Of a DNA stretch of 64,000 bases, positions 10,251-19,238 are shown piece by piece. The notes beneath the pieces were generated by a model that was not told the origin of the DNA, made no database searches, and saw only the letters and a list, made by a program, of their open reading frames with translations. The translations under genes and the position numbers were made by a program. The stretch's first letter is position 1. Every line of letters starts with the position of its first letter. Source of the DNA: Roseivirga sp. (GTDB lineage Bacteria; Bacteroidota; Bacteroidia; Cytophagales; Cyclobacteriaceae); assembly GCA_029262895.1 (NCBI GenBank), contig JAJCYM010000020.1, positions 1-64,000 of the forward strand, read 5' to 3'.

Positions 10251-11483
10251 TTAAAAATCAAGAATCACCTGTTTTCTGGTGAGGTCCTCCATAGTTTCCC
10301 GTTCTCGAATAAGTCTGGCCTCACCATTATGAATCAATACTTCGCAGGGCCTAAATCTGGAATTATAGTTAGAAGCCATACTGAAACAATAAGCTCCGGC
10401 ATTCTTTACGGCAATTAAATCACCTATGTTCACCTCGGCCATTTTCCGATCGCTGCCGAATGTGTCCGTTTCGCAGATGTATCCAACCACGGTGTAGATT
10501 CGCTCTTTGCCACCAGAATTAGAGAGGTTGATCATTTCATGATAAGCATCATACATCATTGGCCTAATGAGATGATTGAGGCCAGAATTAACGCCAACAA
10601 AAACCGTGGCCGGTGTCTCTTTGACCACATTAGCCTGGGTAAGTAAATAGCCCGCCTCGCTCACCAGGAATTTCCCCGGTTCAAACCATAACTCAAGATC
10701 TTTGCCATAGCCAGCACAAAAGGATTTGAAAGCAGCCGATATTTTGCTTCCAACCTCCTCCATATCTGTAGTAATATCTCCTTCTTTATAAGCAACCTTA
10801 AAACCACTTCCTAAGTCCAGAAAACCAAGGTTTTCAAACTTTTTGGCCACATCGAACAAAATGTTGGCAACGGTCAGGAATACTTCCGCATCCAAAATGT
10901 CGGACCCGGTATGGATATGTAGTCCGCGAACATCAATTCCATATTCCTTGACTGTATCTAGAATTTTGTCCAAATGATAGACAGATATTCCAAATTTAGA
11001 TCCTGCATGGCCTGTAGATATCTTCTTATTGCCTCCTGCCATCACATGTGGGTTCAGGCGAAGCCCAATAGGTATGCTACCCCCAAATTTCTCTCCAAAT
11101 TGTGCAAGGATTGAAAGGCTGTCCAGATTAATCTTCACCCCTAGGGCTACTGCCTCTTCTATTTCTTCTAAGGCAACACCATTGGGAGTGTAAAGAATTT
11201 CTTGGGGCTGATAGCCAGCCATTAGTCCCAAATATACCTCTTGGATCGAAACACAGTCCAAATCAGAACCATAGCTTCTGAGCAACTTTAAGATAGAAAT
11301 GTTAGTCAAGGATTTGGCCGCAAACTTAATTTTCAAGTTTACATCTCCAAACGCCTGCGAAATGACCTCATACTGCTTTTTGATCTTTTCAGCATCATAA
11401 ACATAAGTGGGTGTGCCAAACTGTTCGGCCACTTCTTTAAGTTTAACGCCCTGTACCTGATATTCTCCTCCAATCAATTCCAT
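10251..11483 (-). CDS. lysA: Diaminopimelate decarboxylase
   Basis: PLP fold-III motifs 'KFAAKSLTN', 'HIHTGSDI', 'EPGKFLV', 'CETDTFGSDR'. Confidence 0.92.
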   Translation of the reverse strand: MELIGGEYQVQGVKLKEVAEQFGTPTYVYDAEKIKKQYEVISQAFGDVNLKIKFAAKSLTNISILKLLRSYGSDLDCVSIQEVYLGLMAGYQPQEILYTPNGVALEEIEEAVALGVKINLDSLSILAQFGEKFGGSIPIGLRLNPHVMAGGNKKISTGHAGSKFGISVYHLDKILDTVKEYGIDVRGLHIHTGSDILDAEVFLTVANILFDVAKKFENLGFLDLGSGFKVAYKEGDITTDMEEVGSKISAAFKSFCAGYGKDLELWFEPGKFLVSEAGYLLTQANVVKETPATVFVGVNSGLNHLIRPMMYDAYHEMINLSNSGGKERIYTVVGYICETDTFGSDRKMAEVNIGDLIAVKNAGAYCFSMASNYNSRFRPCEVLIHNGEARLIRERETMEDLTRKQVILDF

Positions 11484-11521
11484 AGCCGATAATTGAGCGG
11501 CAAATATACATTTTGAAAAAC

Positions 11522-11556
11522 AAAAGAGGAAGCAACTATTGGTTGCTTCCTCTTTT
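11522..11556 (-). terminator. Intrinsic terminator of the upstream T9SS-cargo gene
   Basis: Perfect 15-bp stem AAAAGAGGAAGCAAC/GTTGCTTCCTCTTTT with 5-nt loop, T-rich after the stem on the minus strand. Confidence 0.85.
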
Positions 11557-11581
11557 CATAAAGTTTACCTTAATAAAGATC

Positions 11582-12631
11582 TTATTCAATAATCACTCGT
11601 TTGGTGAGTGAACTGTTGTTTTGAATTACCTGAAGAATATAAATTCCTTTTCTTTTGCCAGTCAAGTCTACTTTGAAAGAGTATTCTCCTGAAGCCAACT
11701 GGTCTGATTTATCATAAACCACACCTCCGTCAGGGTTGATCACTTTTACCTGCACAGGGCTATCGTTTCCAGTACTCACATCAACAGTAAATCTGCCGTT
11801 GCTTGGGTTTGGATAGAAACTGATGTCTCTGATTTCCAACTCATCCATTTTATCGGCACCAACCTTCTGTTTGTCTGCTTCCCTTGCAGAGCGCACAAAG
11901 ACCTTGACTCTCGAAATTACTTTGAATCCATCTTCATCATCCTCATCACCTGATCGAAAGTGGAAAATTCTTCCATTATCGTCCCAATCACCAAAGTCCA
12001 GATCAAAATCGAAATCAAACTTATCCATTTGCTCACGTAGCCTCTCTCTCAATGATTCAATGTCTTCAAAATCATCACCATTAAAATGAAATGATTTGCC
12101 TCGATTACCAAAATTAAAGTTATGTCTTAGGGAATCTATGTGTATTCCGAAATCATCGTCATCAAAATTGAAACTAAAGCCATTACCGAAATTTCTGAAG
12201 TGATTCCTAAAATTGGAACGCAGGGAATCCGCATCAAAATTGAAGAATATGGAGTTACCCTCATCATCATCGTCATCAAAGCCATTTCCGAATCCTTTTC
12301 TGATAAAGAAGTTGCTTCCATTGGAACGGAAATTGAGGTTGCCCTTGCCAAAGCTCAGGTCATCCACATTTACACCATACTCTTCCAAGTCAGGGTCATC
12401 CGCTATAGCCTCATAGCTATCATATGTCTTTTCAAAAATCTTAGAATCGTCACCACTTTTAGTAACAATCTTAAGTTTCACCTTTCCTCCGTCAAGTGTG
12501 GTGAATGAAATTGATCTGCTCTCATTAACTGATCTGTCCTGCGCAGTTGCAAGCATTCCGAGACCAACCAGAATGTTTAATGCGAAAATCAGGAGTATTC
12601 TTGTTGCGTTGTTTCTTGTCGACCTATCCAT
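11582..12631 (-). CDS. Asp/Phe-rich secreted protein with T9SS type A C-terminal sorting domain
   Basis: Signal peptide; low-complexity 'SFNFDDDDFGIHIDSLRHNFNFGNRG'; CTD 'ISFYPNPSNGRFTVDV...GIYILQVIQNNSSLTKRVIIE'. Confidence 0.85.
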   Translation of the reverse strand: MDRSTRNNATRILLIFALNILVGLGMLATAQDRSVNESRSISFTTLDGGKVKLKIVTKSGDDSKIFEKTYDSYEAIADDPDLEEYGVNVDDLSFGKGNLNFRSNGSNFFIRKGFGNGFDDDDDEGNSIFFNFDADSLRSNFRNHFRNFGNGFSFNFDDDDFGIHIDSLRHNFNFGNRGKSFHFNGDDFEDIESLRERLREQMDKFDFDFDLDFGDWDDNGRIFHFRSGDEDDEDGFKVISRVKVFVRSAREADKQKVGADKMDELEIRDISFYPNPSNGRFTVDVSTGNDSPVQVKVINPDGGVVYDKSDQLASGEYSFKVDLTGKRKGIYILQVIQNNSSLTKRVIIE

Positions 12632-12687
12632 AGTTTTACCTTTAATTTGCTCGTTTACGAAAGTATTTATTTAATCAACTGGCTCGT

Positions 12688-12728
12688 GTTAAACCAGAGT
12701 TAAAACATGTTAATTTTTGTTAAACCAG
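12688..12728. promoter_or_regulatory. Array of four phased GTTAA direct repeats, candidate OmpR-family regulator binding site
   Basis: GTTAA at 12688, 12699, 12709, 12719 (periods 11, 10, 10) in divergent intergenic region. Confidence 0.6.
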
Positions 12729-12751
12729 GTACTTACACCTCATTATTAAAG

Positions 12752-12759
12752 TACTTTTG
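12752..12759 (+). promoter_or_regulatory. Candidate Bacteroidota -7 element TACTTTTG for the kinase gene
   Basis: Matches TAnnTTTG; ends 4 nt before ATG at 12764; no convincing -33 element seen. Confidence 0.4.
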
Positions 12760-12763
12760 ATAT

Positions 12764-14347
12764 ATGAGTCACAGGCGAATCAGATGGTTAATTGGGTTGC
12801 TAAGCGCAGCCATGACCGGTTTGATCATTTTCCAGTTTTACTGGATGAGCGATGTTATTCAGGTCAATAAGGAACGCTTTACTCAGAATGTTCAGGGTGC
12901 TTTAAACGAGGTCACTGGCAAGCTAGCCAGGCAAAACGACATCAACTTTCTTCAGCAGGACATGAATGAGATGGTGCCTTACGGCATGGAGCGTATGAAT
13001 GCCATCAGAGACAGCGCTATTGCGTTTAATAGAAATGTTGACAACCGCCAACCTACTTTTCCACCTCAGGATTTCTTCGATCTCAGCACCTTCAAATTTG
13101 AATTCGATGAGGCAACCAATCAGATACAGATATTTTTTGATCTCAGGGGGCTTCAGAACCCTGGGGTTAGAGGGTCAGATCAATCTGCTTTCCAAAACCA
13201 GAGGCAACGACAACTACGGCTAGAACAGCAAATGGCAAGAAGACTGGATGACATGAAGCGTTCGTGGACAGACCATTTGGTGGGTAGTGAAAACGTTTTT
13301 ACCAGATTCAGCCCCGTTTTACTAGATACGCTGTTAAAAATAGAATTCAAGAATAGAGGTATCGCTCTGGACTATGATTATGGCATCATTCAGCAGGGTT
13401 CTGATAAACCGACCTTCATGAATATTGAGAATCAGGACAGTCAAGAAGGCATTCAAAATTCAACGCTCAAAGCAAATCTGTTCCCGATGGATTTGATTCA
13501 AAAAGACTACTACTTGTCAATTTTCTTCCCGAGCCAAAAAAACTTCCTGCTGAAGCAAGCCCTATTACCTCTGTCTGCTTCAGGGCTTCTGATGTTGGTG
13601 GTTATAGGCTGTTTTGCTTATGCCATTATGGTAATTCTAAGACAAAAGAAGTTGTCTGAGATCAAAACTGATTTCATCAATAACATGACCCATGAATTCA
13701 AAACCCCAATTGCCACGGTATCATTGGCAACAGAGGCACTGCTTGATGATGACCTTAAGTCAAGCAAGGGTTTAATTGATCGATACGTGAAGGTCATTCA
13801 GGAAGAAAATAAACGATTAGGTGCTCAGGTGGAGAAGGTGTTGCAGATCGCAAGTCTTGATAAAAAGGACTTTGAGCTTAAGTTTGACAATACTGATGTG
13901 CATGATATTATAGCTGGAGCTATTGTCAACATCGATCTGATGGTAGAAAAACGTGGTGGAAAGGTGACCAGCCAACTTCTGGCCTCCAACCCAATTGTAG
14001 AAGCCGATCAGGTTCACCTGACAAACATCATCAACAATCTTCTGGACAATGCCAATAAGTATACCAAAGAGGCTCCTGAAATTCACATCAGAACCGAAAA
14101 TATTTCAACTGGACTAATCATCAAAATTTCTGATAATGGAATTGGCATGACCAAAGAAGCGATTGAGAAAATCTTTGACAAGTTCTTTAGAGTTTCTACT
14201 GGCAATGTTCATGATGTAAAAGGTTTTGGCCTGGGTTTGTCGTATGTCAAAAATGTTGTGGACATGCACCAGGGGGAAATATCTGTAAAAAGTGAGGTTG
14301 GCAAAGGGAGCACATTTAAAGTATATTTACCTTTCACACATGTCTAA
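12764..14347 (+). CDS. Two-component sensor histidine kinase
   Basis: Two TM segments flanking a sensor region, 'NNMTHEFKTPIATVSLA' HisKA, 'NLLDNANKYTKEAPEI', 'GFGLGLSYVKNVVDMHQG'. Confidence 0.92.
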   Translation: MSHRRIRWLIGLLSAAMTGLIIFQFYWMSDVIQVNKERFTQNVQGALNEVTGKLARQNDINFLQQDMNEMVPYGMERMNAIRDSAIAFNRNVDNRQPTFPPQDFFDLSTFKFEFDEATNQIQIFFDLRGLQNPGVRGSDQSAFQNQRQRQLRLEQQMARRLDDMKRSWTDHLVGSENVFTRFSPVLLDTLLKIEFKNRGIALDYDYGIIQQGSDKPTFMNIENQDSQEGIQNSTLKANLFPMDLIQKDYYLSIFFPSQKNFLLKQALLPLSASGLLMLVVIGCFAYAIMVILRQKKLSEIKTDFINNMTHEFKTPIATVSLATEALLDDDLKSSKGLIDRYVKVIQEENKRLGAQVEKVLQIASLDKKDFELKFDNTDVHDIIAGAIVNIDLMVEKRGGKVTSQLLASNPIVEADQVHLTNIINNLLDNANKYTKEAPEIHIRTENISTGLIIKISDNGIGMTKEAIEKIFDKFFRVSTGNVHDVKGFGLGLSYVKNVVDMHQGEISVKSEVGKGSTFKVYLPFTHV

Positions 14348-15047
14348 ATACAAGTTACTTGTCGTAGAAGACGATCCCAATCTCGGTCAAATTCTGAATG
14401 AATATCTTTCCCTTAAAGGTTACGAGACTACACTCTGCCGTGATGGAGAAGAGGGGGTAAACATGTTCAAACGAGAGCAGTTCAATCTTTGCCTGTTTGA
14501 TGTAATGTTGCCAAAAAAAGATGGCTTCTCCATGGCCAAGGAAATACGCAGAGATGACAAGGAGACACCCATTATCTTCCTAACTGCCAAGTCGATGAAA
14601 ACCGATACAATTGAAGGTTTTAAAATCGGGGGTGATGATTATATCACCAAGCCATTCAGCATGGAGGAATTGCTGCTAAGAATACAGGCCGTTTTAAGAC
14701 GAACTGTGGACAAAAATCCTCAATTCTCAGATCAGAAGGTTTTCGAATTCGGCTCTTTTCACTTCGACTTTGACAAACAAATGCTGAAAGGCCAGGTTGG
14801 AGAGACTAAGTTAACCTCTAAAGAATCCGAACTGCTTCGATTGCTCTGTCTGCACATCAATCAACCCCTTGACAGATCTGTGGCCCTCAAGCTCATTTGG
14901 AGAGATGATAGCTATTTCAATGCAAGGAGCATGGATGTTTATATCGCCAAACTCCGAAAACTATTAAAACCGGATGAGAACATTCAGATCATTACGCTCC
15001 ATGGGTCAGGCTTCAAACTGATCACTGATGCAAAATCAATCGGATAA
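14340..15047 (+). CDS. OmpR-family response regulator
   Basis: Receiver 'LLVVEDDPNLGQIL...LCLFDVMLPKKDGF...FLTAK' plus winged-helix C-terminus; start MSKYKLL overlaps the kinase stop by 8 bp. Confidence 0.92.
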   Translation: MSKYKLLVVEDDPNLGQILNEYLSLKGYETTLCRDGEEGVNMFKREQFNLCLFDVMLPKKDGFSMAKEIRRDDKETPIIFLTAKSMKTDTIEGFKIGGDDYITKPFSMEELLLRIQAVLRRTVDKNPQFSDQKVFEFGSFHFDFDKQMLKGQVGETKLTSKESELLRLLCLHINQPLDRSVALKLIWRDDSYFNARSMDVYIAKLRKLLKPDENIQIITLHGSGFKLITDAKSIG

Positions 15048-15182
15048 CAGATTTTGAAATCCCCTGCAAACTTGTTAATTTATTCGTCCTTGCGGATAAT
15101 AGTTAATAAATACCCCGCTTAATTTTTTGGATTAGAAATTACTACTTTTGGCTCCCCCAGAAAGTGGTGTTTATGCTTTACT

Positions 15183-15902
15183 ATGATTGAAATTGTACCG
15201 TCCATATCCATCTTGAATGGCAAGATAACCAGGCTGAAACAGGGAGATTATTCTGACGAAACTGTTTATAAGGATAGTCCTGTAGACCTGGCCAGAAAGT
15301 TTGAAGATTGTGGCATTACAAAAATTCATTTGGTAGACCTTGATGGCGCCAAAAAGGGGTCCCCGGTTAACTACCATGCACTGGAAGCAGTCTCTAACTA
15401 CACTAAGCTGAAAATTGATTTTAGTGGAGGAATTTCTACTGATGGTGATATCAGCAAAGCTTATGAATATGGTGCGCATTCCGTAACAGCCGCCTCAGTG
15501 GCTATAGAAAATCAGAAGTTATTTGCATCATGGCTGCTCTCATACGGCAGAGAGAAGATCACTTTGGGAGCCGATGTACTGGACAAGAAGATTGCAATTA
15601 AGGGTTGGCAGAAATCAACTGATATCGATCTTTTCGAACATATCAATTATTACTACATGCGTGGCCTCAAATATGTGAAGACCACAGATATTGCTAAAGA
15701 CGGAATTTTGGAAGGGCCTAATTTCGAATTGTACCAGGAAATTGCTTTAGAATTTCCTGACATACATCTGATGGCCAGTGGAGGTGTACGTTCGGTTGAT
15801 GACATCATACACTTAGATAAGGTTGGGGTAAAAAGTGTAATCTTCGGAAGAGCGTTTTACGAAGGCAAATTGACTCTGGACGATATCAAAAGTTTAGCCT
15901 AG
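15183..15902 (+). CDS. HisA-like (ProFAR isomerase family) TIM-barrel protein, divergent active site
   Basis: 'KIHLVDLDGAKKGSPVNYHALE', 'KTTDIAKDGILEGPN', 'MASGGVRSVDDI', but N-terminus VPSISILNGK instead of PAIDL-DGK. Confidence 0.8.
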   Translation: MIEIVPSISILNGKITRLKQGDYSDETVYKDSPVDLARKFEDCGITKIHLVDLDGAKKGSPVNYHALEAVSNYTKLKIDFSGGISTDGDISKAYEYGAHSVTAASVAIENQKLFASWLLSYGREKITLGADVLDKKIAIKGWQKSTDIDLFEHINYYYMRGLKYVKTTDIAKDGILEGPNFELYQEIALEFPDIHLMASGGVRSVDDIIHLDKVGVKSVIFGRAFYEGKLTLDDIKSLA

Positions 15903-15921
15903 AACTTTTTAATCAGGAATA

Positions 15922-18306
15922 TCAGAACTCCAGGTTCAATTTGAGACTCATATTACGACCTGTTTCATCAGCATAATATCTGAATCTATTCATATAGTCA
16001 CGATAGCTCGAATTAAGGATGTTGTCAACAGTAATGATTACCCCCAGCGTAGTTGAGGTATTTAGGGGTAACTTAAACCCGGCAGATGCATCAAGTACCA
16101 TATAGGCCGCAGGAGCATCTAAAATATCAAAGGTGGTACCGTTCAGTGCAAAAACATCCGAACCCAAAGACTTTACTAGTTCAATCTGCTGAATGGTAAT
16201 CGTTCTAGGAGCGTTCCTCTGTTTATTGACGCCAAGTGCGGAGAACGAAACAAATCCATCTTTAAATTTGTCACTTTCTGGCAATTTCAAATCAAAGCCG
16301 GTACGGATTCTATTTGCCGGGATATTGATCAATGCACTGTCATTCCCCTTATCTCTTGCCTGCAAAAAGGAAACTTTATTTACCCAATGGAGACCTTTGC
16401 TCAATTGAAGACTCAAGTCCAGATCAAAGCCAAAAAGAGTTGCATCCGTTTGCGTGTACCTAAAGATTGGAAACGCCCCTCGTGTGGTCAAGGTGATGTC
16501 CTCGGGCCTCAAATAAATATAATTGGTAATTACATTGTAATAAACAGAAGCATCCAGGCTGAAGCCTTCGCTGGTATGTTCCAAATTACTCACCCATTTG
16601 ATAGAACTCTCACTCTCCAGATCTTCGTTACCCTCTTCAATCGCAGCGGCACCGTGATGCAATCCATCGCTAAATAATTCGTTCACGTTTGGTGCTCTCC
16701 AGGCAGTTCCAATATTTGTCCTAAAATCTGTCTGCTCATCAAGTAAAAAGACAAATCCCAGTGACCCGGTTGTGTTGTTAAAGTCAAATTCGGGTCGAAT
16801 CAACACGTCATTCTCATCAAACTTTCTAATCTGATAATGTTTAAAATCGTGCCTCAAACCAAATTCCAACTCATACTTAGTTTGAACAAACCTGGTAATG
16901 AAATGACCTCCAAAAGTATAGTTGTCATAATTGGGGATTAGAGGAGTTACTCCAAGATCAAAGCGATTGTCGTTGACCTGATTCATATAAGTGAGACCTG
17001 CATCGCTCTTCCAATTGCCCCTTGCATTAATATCCAAATCCAAATCCAGGGAATGTGTATTCAAGGTCAGGGCAAGTGAAGGCAGGTTCGCTAAATCTCC
17101 TCTTCGAATATCAAATTCTTCACGCTGATTTTTTTGATACCCATACAACACTTTCAACTCTCCCAGTCGTTTCAATTCTGCGTGGAAAAATCCTTTGATA
17201 AGCTGATGGTTGATTACCTGTTTTGGCACGCCAATCTCATAACTAAAATCTTCAATAATGGCAGGTTCAGACCTCCCTACAGCATCCTGAAAGTCTGACG
17301 AGCTGCTGTTGTGCGCTGCCCTTAAGATTCCAACCTCCGAATCAAAATTGCTATAATATATCTCCGCTCCAATTCCAGTTTTATGATAGCCAACCCCCGC
17401 AGAAAAGTTCTCTTCGATAACACCAGTATTCGTCAGTCTGTAATTGGCAGCACGAGCATCACCACCTTTTTTATAAGTTCCCTGAAGTCTCCATCCTAGC
17501 CCCCTTATTCCTTTAACTCCACCTTCCAGATATCCTGAACCTGCATACATTCCATTGTTTGATGCTCCAATCAGATTAAACTGACCACCCAATCCCGGCT
17601 CCTTAGGTAGCTGCGGAGGGTTTACAAGTATTACTCCTCCTATGGCGTCAGATCCATATTTAACAGCTGCCGCACCTTTAATTAGAGATAAGTTAGTTGC
17701 CACAAACGGATCAATTTCAGGCGCATGCTCCTGGCCCCATTGTTGACCTTCCTGGCGAATGCCATTGTTTAAAATCAATATCCGGTTACTGTGTAAACCA
17801 TGTACAACAGGTTTTGCAATGGTAGGTCCTGTTTGCAATACATTGACTCCTGATATTTTTGACAATGCACTACCAAGGGTCTCTCCTCTGGATTGTTCCA
17901 ATTCAGTTTGACTCAACTCTGAGGTATTTAGGCTTGCTACTTCACCAATGCGCTCACCTTCAACAGTCACAGCCTCCAAATTGGTCACAGTCGGATCAAG
18001 CTTAACTTCAATGTCCAAATCGCTTTGATCCAATACCACTGATACTCTATAATCCTTGTACCCAATAAATTTGACAAGAAGCTCGAACGTTCCACTACAG
18101 ATTTGCTCTATAACAAATCTTCCTTGTGAATCGGCCACGGCAGATTTCTTTTCTTCAATTAATTGAAGTGTGGCGAAAGGAATAGCTTTTTGTGAGTCAG
18201 AAGATCTCACCACTCCAGAAAGCTTTAACTCACAATCATCAGATTGGGCTAAGGCCAAATTCGGAGCAACTACGAAAAGAAGTACAGCAACTACTTTTTT
18301 CAGCAT
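15922..18306 (-). CDS. TonB-dependent outer-membrane receptor, possibly metal-related
   Basis: CarboxypepD_reg N-terminus, plug 'VVHGLHSNRILILNNGIRQEGQQWGQEHAPEIDPFVA', C-terminal aromatic 'SLKLNLEF'. Confidence 0.9.
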   Translation of the reverse strand: MLKKVVAVLLFVVAPNLALAQSDDCELKLSGVVRSSDSQKAIPFATLQLIEEKKSAVADSQGRFVIEQICSGTFELLVKFIGYKDYRVSVVLDQSDLDIEVKLDPTVTNLEAVTVEGERIGEVASLNTSELSQTELEQSRGETLGSALSKISGVNVLQTGPTIAKPVVHGLHSNRILILNNGIRQEGQQWGQEHAPEIDPFVATNLSLIKGAAAVKYGSDAIGGVILVNPPQLPKEPGLGGQFNLIGASNNGMYAGSGYLEGGVKGIRGLGWRLQGTYKKGGDARAANYRLTNTGVIEENFSAGVGYHKTGIGAEIYYSNFDSEVGILRAAHNSSSSDFQDAVGRSEPAIIEDFSYEIGVPKQVINHQLIKGFFHAELKRLGELKVLYGYQKNQREEFDIRRGDLANLPSLALTLNTHSLDLDLDINARGNWKSDAGLTYMNQVNDNRFDLGVTPLIPNYDNYTFGGHFITRFVQTKYELEFGLRHDFKHYQIRKFDENDVLIRPEFDFNNTTGSLGFVFLLDEQTDFRTNIGTAWRAPNVNELFSDGLHHGAAAIEEGNEDLESESSIKWVSNLEHTSEGFSLDASVYYNVITNYIYLRPEDITLTTRGAFPIFRYTQTDATLFGFDLDLSLQLSKGLHWVNKVSFLQARDKGNDSALINIPANRIRTGFDLKLPESDKFKDGFVSFSALGVNKQRNAPRTITIQQIELVKSLGSDVFALNGTTFDILDAPAAYMVLDASAGFKLPLNTSTTLGVIITVDNILNSSYRDYMNRFRYYADETGRNMSLKLNLEF

Positions 18307-18328
18307 AGGACATGTGAAATAACATCTT

Positions 18329-18345
18329 TTGCAACACTATTGCAA
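18329..18345. promoter_or_regulatory. Fur-superfamily-like operator TTGCAA-CACTA-TTGCAA
   Basis: Perfect inverted repeat with N5 spacer, 22 bp upstream of TonB receptor start codon. Confidence 0.5.
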
Positions 18346-18384
18346 TTCGTTTTTTCTAAAAGGGTATATCAGGGGTAATTTTGG

Positions 18385-18771
18385 TCAGCCGTCAGTCGAA
18401 TCAACGAGCTTAAATTTGTAGAACAGGTAATAGATGAAATTAAAAGAGAGGTTGGACTGAGATTCTTCTGCCTTACTTTTTTCGGAACTTTCGACACTCG
18501 GTTTCTTAGAATCTTTTTCCAAGAGCGGCTCCGGAGTAGGTATTTTTGGAAAATTGATCTGTGGCATAGGGCCTACAGGTAAAACGTCAGACTGCCCACG
18601 AATTTCCTCCACTGAGCGTTCTCCATTATTCGGTATAGAATCCTTAACAATAACTACAGAAGTTTCTGATTTCTCTTGAATAATTTCGCCTTCTTGAGCC
18701 TGCATTATATGCGGGACACCAAACGCTCCGAGCGCTAAAAGCAAAATTGAATAAGAGTATCTAACTCGCAT
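18385..18771 (-). CDS. Hypothetical secreted protein
   Basis: Signal peptide from MRVRYSYSILLLALGAFG; ORF extension to 18810 unlikely. Confidence 0.55.
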   Translation of the reverse strand: MRVRYSYSILLLALGAFGVPHIMQAQEGEIIQEKSETSVVIVKDSIPNNGERSVEEIRGQSDVLPVGPMPQINFPKIPTPEPLLEKDSKKPSVESSEKSKAEESQSNLSFNFIYYLFYKFKLVDSTDG

Positions 18772-18899
18772 AGTTTGCCATTGAGGGCTATAAAAATAAC
18801 AAAAAAACACAAATAACTTAACGTCTTCATGTTTAAAATGTTCATTCTTTTGCGATTTTTGGTGTATAGCGCATCTTTGAACGTATAATAAGCAGTTTT

Positions 18900-19238
18900 A
18901 TGACACTGATTAGCTGGCAGGATTTCGAAAAAGTTCATTTGGTAGTAGGGACCATAATCGAGGTAATTGATTTCCCTGAAGCAAGAAAACCAGCTTGGAA
19001 GCTAAGGGTGGATTTGGGTGCTGAGTTGGGAATAAAAAAATCCAGTGCACAAATCACGGAGCACTATTCCAAAACCGAGCTTATGGGTAAGCAGGTAGTT
19101 TGCGTAGCTAATTTCCCTCCAAAACAAATAGGAAACTTCATGTCGGAAGTGCTGGTCACGGGTTTTCCTGATTCCGATGGAAACGTAGTGTTAGCAAGTC
19201 CTGATAAACCAGTGCCCAATGGTGGCAAACTCTTTTGA
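18900..19238 (+). CDS. csaA: tRNA-binding domain protein, CsaA-like
   Basis: 'DFEKVHLVVGTIIEVIDFPEARKPAWKLRVDLGAELGIKKSSAQIT' and 'GKQVVCVANFPPKQIG'. Confidence 0.88.
   Translation: MTLISWQDFEKVHLVVGTIIEVIDFPEARKPAWKLRVDLGAELGIKKSSAQITEHYSKTELMGKQVVCVANFPPKQIGNFMSEVLVTGFPDSDGNVVLASPDKPVPNGGKLF

Noticed and set aside
12140-12508. 122-aa antisense ORF opposite the Asp/Phe-rich T9SS gene
   Set aside because: Open only because of the biased codon composition of the GA(T/C)-rich repeats on the other strand.
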